Source: Weissella thailandensis | GTDB taxonomy: Bacteria; Bacillota; Bacilli; Lactobacillales; Lactobacillaceae | Direction: 5' to 3' | DNA: 56,835 bases | Assembly: GCF_005405465.1 (NCBI RefSeq) | Contig: NZ_BJEC01000014.1 | Coordinates: 1-56,835, forward strand | In this document: in pieces, positions 33,557-43,365 of the stretch | How positions within the stretch are numbered: position 1 is the first letter of the stretch | Layout of the letters: the number at the start of each line of letters is the position of its first letter | Made by a program: the position numbers and the translations under genes | The notes under the pieces: generated by a model | What the model was told of the DNA's origin: nothing | Databases searched by the model: none | The model's input: the letters and a program-made list of their open reading frames with translations, nothing else

Positions 33557-34747
33557 ATGAAAAATTCTGCAGTAGAAAAATTTAATGTAACCGATTTGAC
33601 AGAAAATCAAAGACAGCAATTAACTAAGATAGAAGGTTTTGTCCAACGGCAATTGCAACAATCCGAGTCTAGTATCGCCGTCATTGAAGGAGCTGCTGGG
33701 ACTGGGAAAAGTGTCATCTTAACAAAATTATTTGAAAAATTACAGACGGGGGCTAAAAATCCGGCCAGCCCATATTATGGATTAAAAAATAAGTTTACAG
33801 TGAATCATCCAGAGCTACTGAAGGTTTACCAAGAGTTATCGACAACCATTCCTAGTTTAAAAAAGGGCGACTATATTCGGCCAACGTCTTTAATCAATCA
33901 GGCACATAAAAATAACCAACGTTATGATGTCATCGTTGTTGATGAAGGTCATTTACTACTTTCTAAGCCGGAACCCTATATTCGATTTACACAGGATAAC
34001 CAGTTGAGCGAATTAATTAAACTGGCAAAAGTGGTGATTGTTGTGTTTGATTTCCAACAAGTCATGCAATCAAAAATGTTTTGGAATCGTTCATTATTAG
34101 AAAAGTGCCTAGCGCCGTATCCGCATCAAACATTTAATTTAACGATGCAGTATCGCATGCAAGCACCAGCCAGTGTGCAAGCTTGGATAAAATCACTGGC
34201 AGCTGGACATCTATCAGCCTTACCAAAGGATTTGGGCGACTATGATTTAAGAATTTTCTCGCGAGCAGCTGATATGTATGAATTGATCAAGGAGAAAAAC
34301 GAGTCGTTTGGCTTGTCACGTATGTTAGCAACAACGGGGTTTATTAAACGAACAGCAAACGAACACAATGTTTACCTCGACGATTTTGACTTACCTTGGG
34401 ATGAATATGATGTTCAAACGACGCCTTGGGCAGAACGACCAGAGTCTATTTATGAGGTTGGATCAATTTATACGATTCAAGGATTTGATTTGAATTATGC
34501 AGGGGTAATTTTAGGACCACCTTTTAGATACGATGAGGCGAATGATCAATTATATATTGATACAGATAAAGTGACTCATCGTGAAATATATAAGAAAACT
34601 CCTCATATTACTGATGAAAAATCCATGCAGCAGATGAAACAATCAGTTATGTTTCATGTGTTGAACGTTGTATTAACGCGTGGCACCAGGGGGTTATATT
34701 TAACGGCAGCAGATGACGACCTACGGCAACGTCTTGAGCGGTTATGA
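33557..34747 (+). CDS. DUF2075 family ATPase/helicase
   Basis: The 396-residue P-loop protein has Walker A EGAAGTGKSVI near residue 40, a Walker-B-like VIVVDEGHLL near residue 127, and TIQGFDLNYAGVILGP near residue 305 with a late LTRGTRGLYL, all signatures of DUF2075 (schlafen group 3-like) helicases. It probably acts on nucleic acid; substrate unknown. The ATG at 33557 lies only 6 bp after a TATACT, and no Shine-Dalgarno is visible, so the mRNA may be leaderless. Confidence 0.85.
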   Translation: MKNSAVEKFNVTDLTENQRQQLTKIEGFVQRQLQQSESSIAVIEGAAGTGKSVILTKLFEKLQTGAKNPASPYYGLKNKFTVNHPELLKVYQELSTTIPSLKKGDYIRPTSLINQAHKNNQRYDVIVVDEGHLLLSKPEPYIRFTQDNQLSELIKLAKVVIVVFDFQQVMQSKMFWNRSLLEKCLAPYPHQTFNLTMQYRMQAPASVQAWIKSLAAGHLSALPKDLGDYDLRIFSRAADMYELIKEKNESFGLSRMLATTGFIKRTANEHNVYLDDFDLPWDEYDVQTTPWAERPESIYEVGSIYTIQGFDLNYAGVILGPPFRYDEANDQLYIDTDKVTHREIYKKTPHITDEKSMQQMKQSVMFHVLNVVLTRGTRGLYLTAADDDLRQRLERL

Positions 34748-34756
34748 AGCGCAAAA

Positions 34757-34788
34757 AGTGGTTAGGACATTTATTTGTCCCAACCACT
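34757..34788 (+). terminator. Hairpin after the DUF2075 gene
   Basis: AGTGGTTAGGACA / TGTCCCAACCACT inverted repeat with a short loop, just after the DUF2075 stop. No strong T-run follows, so it is a weak terminator or an mRNA-end stabiliser. Confidence 0.5.
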
Positions 34789-34952
34789 CCATGCTTTGGA
34801 TACAGGAGAACAGTTAGGGGTATTACGCTACTGTTATCCCGTATGAATTTAGTATACGCTAAACTTTGCTCAATGGGTAACAAATTGCGAGATTATATCA
34901 AAGCAATCGTTGCAATAGTGAAACAATTATTAAAAATAAGTGAGGTATCATA

Positions 34953-36134
34953 GTGGGATTTTTGACGGAAGAAGAGCTACAAAATACTTTTGCATTAGCT
35001 AGTGATGCGGTTTATTTTGCAACACCTGATGGGCAGACGAAGTATTATGGTTTTGGAAAGCAGGCTGAATTAATTGGTGCTTCTTTTGATCAGGTACAAG
35101 AGTGGCTAACAACCCTTAAAAAGGATGAACCAAAACCAGTATTTGGTGGTTTTGCCTTTGATGACCAGCAAAATGCTGATTCAGAATTGATGAATGGTTA
35201 TTTCATGCAACCAGCAATTGTCTATGATGTTGTTAATCATAAAAGCAGCGGTCAACCAATTGATTTGGTGCGCCACCAAACCAGTTTTAATACCACTATT
35301 AAGCAAATTACGGACGAAATTGATTGGCCAGTACGCATCCAAGAAGCGATTGATGATATGAAGCAAAATAAACAACATGCAAAAGTTGTGTTGGGACGTC
35401 AGCGTCAAGTTGCTTTATCAGATCCATTAGATGAAAAGCAATTGCTTAAAAAGTTACAAAATTCACAATCAACGAGTTATCAATTTGTTTTAAAACATTG
35501 TGACGAGTTATTTGTATCTGCAACACCAGAACGATTAGTTAAAATAACTAATGGTCAACTAGCAACAGCGGCTGTTGCGGGTACGATTAAGCGTGGTACC
35601 GATGTGGCGAGTGATCAAGCACTAGCTGATACATTATGGCATGATACAAAGAATCGAATTGAACATGAAACGGTCGTTGCCACGATTAAGGAGCGCCTGC
35701 AAGCGGCGCAAGTGCAAGCATTGACGGTACCAGATGAACCACAAATTATGAAAAATCCGCAGGTACAACACTTGTATACGCCAATTACTGGCCAATTAGC
35801 ACCTGATTCAAACCTGTTACAGATTGCAGCAGCACTACATCCGACACCTGCATTAGGTGGTAAGCCACGTGATTGGGCACTTGCAGAAATTGCCCAGATT
35901 GAAAAACAACCAAGAGGTCTATTCAGTGGGCCAGTTGGGATGATTGATCCTGATGGCGATGGCGAATTTATTGTTGGTATTAGATCGATGTGGTACCGTG
36001 AAAACCTGGCAACTTTATTTGCTGGCGCAGGTATTTTAGCTGATTCGGATGCGCAAATGGAGTACCAAGAAACGGCATTAAAATTATTACCAATGATGAA
36101 CTTATTGAAGGAGCAAACAGAAAATGACGGATAG
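34953..36134 (+). CDS. menF: Isochorismate synthase
   Basis: The 393-residue protein has the chorismate-binding enzyme domain in its C-terminal 260 residues: VVLGRQRQVAL, SATPERLVKI, AGTIKRGTD, the HPTPALGGKPRDWAL block and FAGAGILADSDAQMEY. MenF converts chorismate to isochorismate, the first step of menaquinone synthesis. GTG start with GAGG 8 bp upstream. It overlaps menD by 11 bp, starting a four-gene operon menF-menD-menH-menC. Confidence 0.92.
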   Translation: MGFLTEEELQNTFALASDAVYFATPDGQTKYYGFGKQAELIGASFDQVQEWLTTLKKDEPKPVFGGFAFDDQQNADSELMNGYFMQPAIVYDVVNHKSSGQPIDLVRHQTSFNTTIKQITDEIDWPVRIQEAIDDMKQNKQHAKVVLGRQRQVALSDPLDEKQLLKKLQNSQSTSYQFVLKHCDELFVSATPERLVKITNGQLATAAVAGTIKRGTDVASDQALADTLWHDTKNRIEHETVVATIKERLQAAQVQALTVPDEPQIMKNPQVQHLYTPITGQLAPDSNLLQIAAALHPTPALGGKPRDWALAEIAQIEKQPRGLFSGPVGMIDPDGDGEFIVGIRSMWYRENLATLFAGAGILADSDAQMEYQETALKLLPMMNLLKEQTENDG

Positions 36135-37803
36135 CTTAACACGCAACATTAAACATTTACTAACGTCCCTTGTTTTACAAGGTGTGCACGACTTTGTGGT
36201 TTCACCGGGTTCAAGAACAACCCCGGTGGCATTATTACTAGCAGAAATGCAACAAGTTCGTGATGACGTGCGCGTGACAGTTGATGTCGATGAACGTTCG
36301 GCAGCTTTTTTTGCGCTAGGTATTGCTAAAACTGCGCATCAACCCGTTGTCTTACTGGCTACTTCAGGAACGGCGACTGGTAATTATTTACCAGCCTTTA
36401 TGGAAGCTAGTATTTCACACATTCCATTGATTGCGTTGACAACTGATCGACCAACCGAATTACAACAAATCGGCGCCCCCCAAACGGTGCATCAAGAACA
36501 TTTATATGGTAATCATGCAAAGGCCTATACTGCTATTGAAATGCAAGATGATCATGCAGATGTGACGGCATATATTGACTATCACGTACAGGAATTAGTT
36601 GGTCGTGCATTAACACAGCCAATGGGACCCATCCAAATCAACTTACCTTTGCGAAAGCCACTGATGCCTAAGTTGGGTGAAGCATGGCCGGATGTAACAC
36701 CACAAAGAATTTTAGTTGGCCAACGTCAAGCAGGGTGGCAAGATATTCAAGCCATTGCGGCATTGTTACGAAAGCCAAAGGCTATGATGTTATTAGGACC
36801 AGATGAAATTGGTTGGCAGACTGAAAAAATAGAACAATTAGCAGCTCACTATCAACTGCCTGTTTTGGCTGATATTTTGAGTAATTTCCGTCCCAGTCAG
36901 TATGCCGTTAATGGTATTGATAGTCTAATAGCGGCTGATGTCATTGATGATTCACTAATACCGGATGTTGTCCTCCGCTTTGGTGGTACACCGGTTTCAG
37001 CAAAAGTCATTACGTGGTTACGTGAGAAAGAAATTCCAGTTATTCAAATTGGTCAGGAACATGCAGGTCATGACCATGGCCGTCATACGCATACGACGGT
37101 GGTTGCGGACCCAGATACCGTCATATCTGACTTATTAGCTGAACCGGGCGTTAAAAATGCGAATTTCTTGAAAAAGTGGCAAGATTTGACTGATAAATTA
37201 ATGTCAGTTGTGACAGCAGAGGCATCTAACGCAGTGGAATATCAAGTGCCAACGGCATTAGCGGAATTACCAGAAAATGCCAAGTTATTCATTGCAAATT
37301 CAATGCCAATCAGAGATATGGATAATTATTTTGTCCCTAAGCAACGGTTTCAGATTGCTGCTAATCGTGGTGCCAACGGAATCGATGGCACAGTCTCTTC
37401 TGCATTTGGGATGGCAATGTCCGGACAGCCAACGACTTTATTAACGGGTGATTTGACATTATTCCATGATATGAATGGGTTAATGTTAAGTCATCAGGCA
37501 CATGTGCCCATGACGATCGTCGTTGTTAATAATCAGGGTGGTGGCATTTTTTCATTTTTGCCACAGTCTGAGGCAGCAGCCTACTTTGAACCGATGTTTG
37601 GGACGCCATTACCAATTGTGATTGAACGAATAGCCCGCTTGTATGATGCCGAATATAAATTAGTCGACGATCTTGCATCCTTATCAGAGTTAATACGCAA
37701 GCCAGCTACTCGCTTGCGTATCATTGAAATTCAGAGCAACCGTCAAAAGAATGTTACCGCTCATCGTGATTTGACCACGGCGATTAACGAGGCTTTATCA
37801 TGA
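36124..37803 (+). CDS. menD: 2-succinyl-5-enolpyruvyl-6-hydroxy-3-cyclohexene-1-carboxylate synthase
   Basis: The 559-residue thiamine diphosphate enzyme shows the MenD N terminus (DFVVSPGSRTTPVAL), the catalytic Glu region DVDERSAAFFALG, SGTATGNYLPA, and a C-terminal ThDP motif GDLTLFHDMNG through VNNQGGGIFSFLP. It joins isochorismate and 2-oxoglutarate. It overlaps menF, and its stop overlaps the start of menH (ATGA), showing coupled translation. Confidence 0.95.
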   Translation: MTDSLTRNIKHLLTSLVLQGVHDFVVSPGSRTTPVALLLAEMQQVRDDVRVTVDVDERSAAFFALGIAKTAHQPVVLLATSGTATGNYLPAFMEASISHIPLIALTTDRPTELQQIGAPQTVHQEHLYGNHAKAYTAIEMQDDHADVTAYIDYHVQELVGRALTQPMGPIQINLPLRKPLMPKLGEAWPDVTPQRILVGQRQAGWQDIQAIAALLRKPKAMMLLGPDEIGWQTEKIEQLAAHYQLPVLADILSNFRPSQYAVNGIDSLIAADVIDDSLIPDVVLRFGGTPVSAKVITWLREKEIPVIQIGQEHAGHDHGRHTHTTVVADPDTVISDLLAEPGVKNANFLKKWQDLTDKLMSVVTAEASNAVEYQVPTALAELPENAKLFIANSMPIRDMDNYFVPKQRFQIAANRGANGIDGTVSSAFGMAMSGQPTTLLTGDLTLFHDMNGLMLSHQAHVPMTIVVVNNQGGGIFSFLPQSEAAAYFEPMFGTPLPIVIERIARLYDAEYKLVDDLASLSELIRKPATRLRIIEIQSNRQKNVTAHRDLTTAINEALS

Positions 37804-38603
37804 AAAAGAAGGTCTCCATCAATGGTTACGAGTACGAATTAGAAATTAAAGGCACTGGCCGACCTACCTGGCTATTTTTACATGGCTTTATGGGGAGTTT
37901 GGCAGACTATCAAGGCATTACCCCCACTGGTACGCGCATTTATTTGAACTTATTCGGCTTTGGAGCTAAATCACAGACAGTGAAGCAGCCCAAACGTTTC
38001 ATGGTTCGACAACAAGTGTCCGATATCTACCAATTATTAGATAAACTGGCCATTGACCAAGTGAATTTAGTGGGGTATTCAATGGGTGCTAGATTAGCGC
38101 TCGCTATGGGTATAATGATGCCTGAGCGAATCAATCATTTGGTCTTAGAGAGCGGTACGGCCGGATTGCCAACACAATCAATGCGGCAACAACGTATTAT
38201 TGCAGATACGCATAAGGCAGAACATGTGGTGCAGGTAGGTATGCCAACATTTATTCATGAATGGGAGCAGTTACCACTCTTTAAAAGCCAACAAAATATG
38301 TCTATGCAGCAACAATCATTTATGCATGAGCAACGTATTAATCAAAATGCACAAAATGTTGCCAATTCACTACGCTTTTTTGGTACGGGAGCGATGCCTA
38401 ATCTATGGTCAGAATTAGCGTATGTGAAACTACCGGTTACTTTAATTACTGGGACGGGTGATTATAAATTTACTCGTATCAATAAAAATATGCAGGAGCG
38501 ATTACCTAACGTCCAATGGCAGCAAGTACCTCACGCAGGACACAATGTTCATTTCGAACAACCCAGTCAAGTGACTGCTATTTTGAACGGTATTAATAAT
38601 TAA
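37800..38603 (+). CDS. menH: 2-succinyl-6-hydroxy-2,4-cyclohexadiene-1-carboxylate synthase
   Basis: The 267-residue alpha/beta hydrolase has the oxyanion HGFMGS, the nucleophile elbow GYSMGAR (Ser near residue 91), an Asp in TGTGDYKF and the catalytic His in HAGHNVHFEQP. It eliminates pyruvate from the MenD product. Operon position between menD and menC confirms the assignment. Confidence 0.93.
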   Translation: MKKKVSINGYEYELEIKGTGRPTWLFLHGFMGSLADYQGITPTGTRIYLNLFGFGAKSQTVKQPKRFMVRQQVSDIYQLLDKLAIDQVNLVGYSMGARLALAMGIMMPERINHLVLESGTAGLPTQSMRQQRIIADTHKAEHVVQVGMPTFIHEWEQLPLFKSQQNMSMQQQSFMHEQRINQNAQNVANSLRFFGTGAMPNLWSELAYVKLPVTLITGTGDYKFTRINKNMQERLPNVQWQQVPHAGHNVHFEQPSQVTAILNGINN

Positions 38604-38627
38604 TTTGCATCTTGGGAGGTGTTTGGT

Positions 38628-39740
38628 TTGCAGGTGAAAGAAATCAAGATTTATCCGCTCGCATTGATGATGAAATCGCCATTTAAAACGGCTCATGGGA
38701 CGACATTAAAGCGGCCGCTGACGTTAGTTGCGATTACCTTAATGAATGGCATCACGGGTTATGGTGAAATTCAATCATTTGCGGATGATCAATATGCGCC
38801 TGAAACACATGCTCAGTCTTTATCAGTGGTGCGACGTTTGAGCAAGGATTTGCTAACCCGTCATTTTGAGACACCGTTTGCGGTTGCGACATGGCTAGCG
38901 AATCAGGCGGATCAATCATTTGCCAAGGCTGCTATTGAAATGGCGGTTTGGGATGCCTATGGTAAACAGGTACAACAACCACTATGGACGATGCTGGGCG
39001 GGCAGCAACAACAAATTGCTGTCAGTTCGGTTGTCGGGATGCAGACCAATTGGCAACAAACGTCCCATTTAGTCAACAGGCTGAATCAGCAAGGTTATCA
39101 ACGGATAAAAATTAAAATTAATCAACAGACGGATATCACGGCTATTAGACAATTAGTGGCAGAATTTCCGCAGCAAATGTTTTCATTGGACGCCAATGCC
39201 TCATGGGCAACAACTGATATTGAGCGGTTAAAGGCATTAGATCAGGCTGGTTTAGCCTTGATTGAGCAGCCGTTTCAATCCAACGCCTGGACTGAACATA
39301 AGTTTGCACAACAGCAATTGACGCAGTTACAGTTAAGTTTGGATGAATCATTAAATAGTTTAGCCGATGTGGACTATGCCATTGCAAATCGAACGACGCG
39401 GGCGTTAACCATTAAGCAAGGCAAGTTGGGCGGCATTGCATCAGCGCGCCAAGCCATTATGTCAGCAACCCAGGCCCAATTGAATCCATGGATAGGTGGT
39501 ATGTTAGGCAGTGGTTTGGGACGAGCAGTGGATTTAGCGTTAGCTAGCTTACCAGGCGCAAATCAAGTACCGGCTGACAGTGCCCAATTTGATCATTATT
39601 TTGAAGCTGATATTGGGAAAAATTTACCATATGTGCAACAAGGTACCTTACCTTTGCCTGCCGAAAATGGTATCGGTGTGTCAATTGATTGGCCAACGGT
39701 GGCCAAATATCTAGTACATGAACCAATTGTTTACCAATAA
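38628..39740 (+). CDS. menC: o-Succinylbenzoate synthase
   Basis: The 370-residue enolase-superfamily enzyme shows an N-terminal capping domain and a barrel with the acid/base Lys in RIKIKI, the metal ligands Asp (SLDANASW), Glu (LIEQPF) and Asp (LSLDESL), and a second Lys in LTIKQGKLGG. It dehydrates the MenH product to o-succinylbenzoate. The TTG start at 38628 is 8 bp after GGGAGG; the earlier GTG overlaps that site. The genes for later steps (menE, menB, menA) are not in this window. Confidence 0.92.
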   Translation: MQVKEIKIYPLALMMKSPFKTAHGTTLKRPLTLVAITLMNGITGYGEIQSFADDQYAPETHAQSLSVVRRLSKDLLTRHFETPFAVATWLANQADQSFAKAAIEMAVWDAYGKQVQQPLWTMLGGQQQQIAVSSVVGMQTNWQQTSHLVNRLNQQGYQRIKIKINQQTDITAIRQLVAEFPQQMFSLDANASWATTDIERLKALDQAGLALIEQPFQSNAWTEHKFAQQQLTQLQLSLDESLNSLADVDYAIANRTTRALTIKQGKLGGIASARQAIMSATQAQLNPWIGGMLGSGLGRAVDLALASLPGANQVPADSAQFDHYFEADIGKNLPYVQQGTLPLPAENGIGVSIDWPTVAKYLVHEPIVYQ

Positions 39741-39791
39741 GCAAGTGTTACAATTTGATATAATAGAAGTAATATAGAAATGAGGGCTACT

Positions 39792-40877
39792 ATGACAACG
39801 AGAATTGAAAATGTACGACAAGTATTTACACCCTTAAAAATTGATGGGGTGTTAGTGGCTGATGGTACTAATATGCAATATTTGACGGGCTTTACTGGTG
39901 GTACTGGGGATGGACTTGTCCTGGTTGGCCCGGAAAAGGCGGCTTTGATTACAGATTCGCGGTATGAAGATGCCTATCGTGATCAATTACCAGCAGGTGT
40001 TGAACTACTAGTGACCCGCAATTACTGGGGTGTCGCCATGGCTGCGGCACGTCGTTTTAAAATTGAAAAACTGGGATTTGAAGATACCCTGGCTTTCCGG
40101 GATTTTGATTATATTGATGAAAATTTCGTTGGGACTGACATTGCGCCAGTACCTGATTTAATTGAAGCTCTACGCGAAATTAAAGATGACAGCGAATTAG
40201 ACAAGTTGCGCCATGCTGCTGATGTTGCGGTGGCTGGCTTTAATGACTTATTATCAGAATTACACGTTGGTATGACTGAGCGTGAAGTTGCTAACTTATT
40301 AGATTATAAAATGAAACAACACGGTGCTGATAAACCATCATTCGATACAATTGTTGCGTCAGGATATCGTGGTGCTTTACCACATGGTACTTATTCAGAT
40401 AAGCCAATTGCTGAGGGCGAGTTAGTGACAATTGATTTTGGTTATTATGTTGATGGCTATACGTCTGATATTACTCGTACGATTGCTTTTGGTGAATTAG
40501 ATGATGAATCACAGAAGATTTATGACGTTGTGTTACGTGCACAAAAAGCAACCATTGCCGTTACTAAGGACGGGGTTTCAGTCAGTCACTTGGATGATGT
40601 GGCTCGTCAAATTATTACCGAAGCTGGTTATGGTGAGCAATACACACATTCGACAGGTCATGGTGTTGGACTAGATATTCATGAAGGACCAATTCTTTCT
40701 GGACATGCACCAGTAGAAGACCAAGTTAAAGCGGGCATGATTTTAACGATTGAGCCAGGCATTTATCTTAGTGGCAAAGGTGGCGTTAGAATAGAAGATG
40801 ATGTTATCGTAACATCAGATGGTTATGAAAACTTGACTGAGGGCATCACAACCGATTTGATTGTGATTGATAAATAA
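39792..40877 (+). CDS. M24 family Xaa-Pro peptidase (aminopeptidase P / prolidase type)
   Basis: The 361-residue protein has a creatinase-like N domain (1-125) and a pita-bread metallopeptidase domain with TIDFGYYVDGYTSDITRT (two Asp ligands), HSTGHGVGLDIHEGP (His ligand) and the Glu ligands in TIEPGIYL and RIEDDV. It cleaves peptides next to proline. The start at 39792 follows GAGGG; an in-frame ATG four codons upstream overlaps that site. It is preceded by its own short intergenic region after menC. Confidence 0.92.
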   Translation: MTTRIENVRQVFTPLKIDGVLVADGTNMQYLTGFTGGTGDGLVLVGPEKAALITDSRYEDAYRDQLPAGVELLVTRNYWGVAMAAARRFKIEKLGFEDTLAFRDFDYIDENFVGTDIAPVPDLIEALREIKDDSELDKLRHAADVAVAGFNDLLSELHVGMTEREVANLLDYKMKQHGADKPSFDTIVASGYRGALPHGTYSDKPIAEGELVTIDFGYYVDGYTSDITRTIAFGELDDESQKIYDVVLRAQKATIAVTKDGVSVSHLDDVARQIITEAGYGEQYTHSTGHGVGLDIHEGPILSGHAPVEDQVKAGMILTIEPGIYLSGKGGVRIEDDVIVTSDGYENLTEGITTDLIVIDK

Positions 40878-40878
40878 T

Positions 40879-41331
40879 ATGGCATTAGAATACTTAACTT
40901 TTTATCAAGGTAATTTAGCAACAGGTTTTGATTACATCTATGCTAAGAAGGTTGCAAGTCACGCATTTTATGTGAATGCACCAGCGAGTCTTGGTGCATC
41001 CATCATGGATATTACAGCAGATAGTTTTGATTTTTCACAAGAGAATCATTTGAAAATTTTAACTGATAAGGATTTGCGTCAGTTTTCATCAGTTTGGCAG
41101 AACATTACTTTTCAGTGGCCAAATATTGAGCGTCAACTGACAATGATTACGGCTGATTGGCAGTCAGAATATCAGCAACAAGTCCCAGGACCAGTTAAAG
41201 AATGGGGCTTAACGATGAAGTGGTCTGATAATGAAAAGCCCCACCAAATAATTGGTTATAATGATTATCCGGAGAATTTTTCTCAGTTGGTCCAGTGGTT
41301 AAATAGTTACGCTGGTGGTAAGTTGCGTTAA
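40879..41331 (+). CDS. Conserved hypothetical protein, 150 aa
   Basis: A soluble alpha/beta protein starting one base after the peptidase stop, with a weak ribosome binding site, so translation is probably coupled. It contains aromatic-rich strands (LEYLTFYQGN, VWQNITFQWPNI) and no catalytic motif that I recognise. Conserved position between the peptidase and a phosphoesterase suggests a housekeeping role. Function unknown. Confidence 0.7.
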   Translation: MALEYLTFYQGNLATGFDYIYAKKVASHAFYVNAPASLGASIMDITADSFDFSQENHLKILTDKDLRQFSSVWQNITFQWPNIERQLTMITADWQSEYQQQVPGPVKEWGLTMKWSDNEKPHQIIGYNDYPENFSQLVQWLNSYAGGKLR

Positions 41332-41346
41332 GAAAAGAGGTTGATG

Positions 41347-41967
41347 ATGGACTTTTTTACGGCAGATACCCATTTCTATCATGAGAAATTATTATTAAGC
41401 CAACATTTTTTACCACGTCCATATGACAATTTAGCAGACGAACATGCTGGATTGATTAAAGTTTGGAATCAACGGGTTGATGAAAATGATACGGTCTATC
41501 ATCTTGGTGATATCGCCATGATGAATCATGTCCGTCCGGAGAAACATGCTCATGAACTGGTGGCGGACATTTTAAATCAACTGCAGGGGCATATTGTGTT
41601 CATTAAAGGCAATCATGATTCACGATCATTGTTTAAGTACTTAACGGCACATAATCCTGTTTTAGCAGATGGCCGTGCAAAGTTTGATTTTGAAGATGTT
41701 GGCCGTATCGTGAAAGCCAATCATCATCAATTCTTTTTGACACATTACCCGTTGATTCTAGGGCAAACGCAAAATAGTATCAATTTACATGGACACATTC
41801 ACCATACAATGGTCGCCGTCCCCGAGAATATTAATGTTGGCGTTGATAGTGCTGATTTAGATTACTTAACAATCAGCGAAAAGCCAGTTTGGGGCAGCCC
41901 CTTATCTTTAGAAGAGATTGAAATGATGATGCAGCGTAAAAAAGATGATTTTGCAAAACGGAGGTAA
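41347..41967 (+). CDS. Calcineurin-like metallophosphoesterase
   Basis: The 206-residue protein has the short metallophosphoesterase motif set: ADTHFYHEKLL, HLGDIAM, KGNHDSR, LTHYPL and HGHIHH. These bind two metals. Small enzymes of this kind hydrolyse phosphodiester or monoester substrates; the substrate is unknown. ATG 41347 has GAGG 6 bp upstream. It is four bases before the next metallophosphatase. Confidence 0.88.
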   Translation: MDFFTADTHFYHEKLLLSQHFLPRPYDNLADEHAGLIKVWNQRVDENDTVYHLGDIAMMNHVRPEKHAHELVADILNQLQGHIVFIKGNHDSRSLFKYLTAHNPVLADGRAKFDFEDVGRIVKANHHQFFLTHYPLILGQTQNSINLHGHIHHTMVAVPENINVGVDSADLDYLTISEKPVWGSPLSLEEIEMMMQRKKDDFAKRR

Positions 41968-41971
41968 AAGA

Positions 41972-43348
41972 ATGTCGGACAAAATTTCAATTCTCCATAC
42001 CAATGACTTGCATTCACATTTGGAACGATGGCCAAAAATTCGCCGTCATTTGTTGACTCGTAAACGTCAATTAATTCGAGATGGACGCAGTGTCTTAACT
42101 TTTGATATTGGTGATTTTATGGATCGACAACATCCATTAACTGAAGCAACCTTTGGCCAAGCGAATGTTAGCTTAATGAATGAAATTGGTTACGATGCCG
42201 TTACCATTGGTAATAATGAGGGGTTAGGGCTAAATCATGATCAACTCAATCATTTATATGATGAGGCTAAGTTTCCGGTCATTTTAGGCAATTTACGTGA
42301 TCGGCAGACCGATGAATTGCCTAGTTGGGCAATCCCATATCACATTATTACAACTCATGAAGGTACTCGTATTGGTGTTTTAGGTTTTACGGCACCATTT
42401 GAATTAACCTATCCCTTATTAGGCTGGACACCAGAACAAGTTGATGCTGCGCTAGCTAAAATATTACCGGAACTAGCTGGTAAAACAGATTTTAATATCT
42501 TGCTATCCCATTTGGGACTACCGGTGGATCGTTATATTTCTGAAAGATATAGTGAGATACAGGTGATTATTGGTGCCCATACTCATCACTTACTAGAGCA
42601 TGGTGAGAAGCATGCTAACTCATTACTTGCAGCAGCGGGTCGTTATGGTGATCATATTGGTCGCATTGATCTCGAATTTGCTGATGGCAAGTTGATTAAT
42701 ATGCAAGCTCGTACAATCGTGACGGATGATTTACCACCTGTTTATGGAGATGAAGTAGAAATTAATGGTTATCAGGCGAGTGGTGAAGAGCAATTGACCA
42801 AACGAGTGGTTGCTACTTTGCCAGCTGATTATCATATGGAGTTAGGAATTGATCATCAGTTGATTGACTTGGGCTTGGCGGCATTAATGGACTGTACAAA
42901 AACTGACATTGCCATGTTATCAACGGGAATGTTTTTACATGACTTACCCGCTGGTGTGGTGACAGCTAATGATTTGCATGCTTTACTACCGCATGCCGTT
43001 CATCCAATGCGGACGATTTTACAAGGACGTGAATTATGGCGTTTGGTGCATGAAGTGTTGAAAAACCAACGCTTTTTGGAGAACCATCGCTTAAAGGGCA
43101 TGGGATTCCGTGGTAATTTGTGGGGTCGAGTTGTTTGGTCAGGTCTAACTGTTGATGACAATGGCGATGTCTTGATTCATGACAAACCACTTGAAATGGA
43201 TACCTATTATACAATTGGCGGTTTGGACCACTATTTGTTTATTCCATATTTCCCAACCTTGGAAATTATGGGCCAAAATACGTTATCGTACGATACTGTA
43301 TTAAGAGAAGACTTTGCAAACTACCTACATAAGGAATTTGCACCATAA
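41972..43348 (+). CDS. yunD: YunD-type 5'-nucleotidase family metallophosphatase
   Basis: The 458-residue protein has an N-terminal metallophosphatase domain (LHTNDLHSHLE, DIGDFMDRQ, IGNNEG, LLSHLGL, GAHTHHLLEHG) and a C-terminal 5'-nucleotidase substrate domain. No signal peptide is present, as in cytoplasmic YunD. YunD-type genes are found next to yutD and a HAD phosphatase gene, as here. ATG 41972 follows GGAGG. Likely substrate: nucleotides or nucleotide sugars. Confidence 0.88.
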   Translation: MSDKISILHTNDLHSHLERWPKIRRHLLTRKRQLIRDGRSVLTFDIGDFMDRQHPLTEATFGQANVSLMNEIGYDAVTIGNNEGLGLNHDQLNHLYDEAKFPVILGNLRDRQTDELPSWAIPYHIITTHEGTRIGVLGFTAPFELTYPLLGWTPEQVDAALAKILPELAGKTDFNILLSHLGLPVDRYISERYSEIQVIIGAHTHHLLEHGEKHANSLLAAAGRYGDHIGRIDLEFADGKLINMQARTIVTDDLPPVYGDEVEINGYQASGEEQLTKRVVATLPADYHMELGIDHQLIDLGLAALMDCTKTDIAMLSTGMFLHDLPAGVVTANDLHALLPHAVHPMRTILQGRELWRLVHEVLKNQRFLENHRLKGMGFRGNLWGRVVWSGLTVDDNGDVLIHDKPLEMDTYYTIGGLDHYLFIPYFPTLEIMGQNTLSYDTVLREDFANYLHKEFAP

Positions 43349-43365
43349 TTATAGAAAGAAAAACT

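Noticed and set aside
34744-34953. 69-codon frame between the DUF2075 gene and menF
   Set aside because: It overlaps a hairpin and the menF promoter region, and its basic, motif-free translation looks non-coding.
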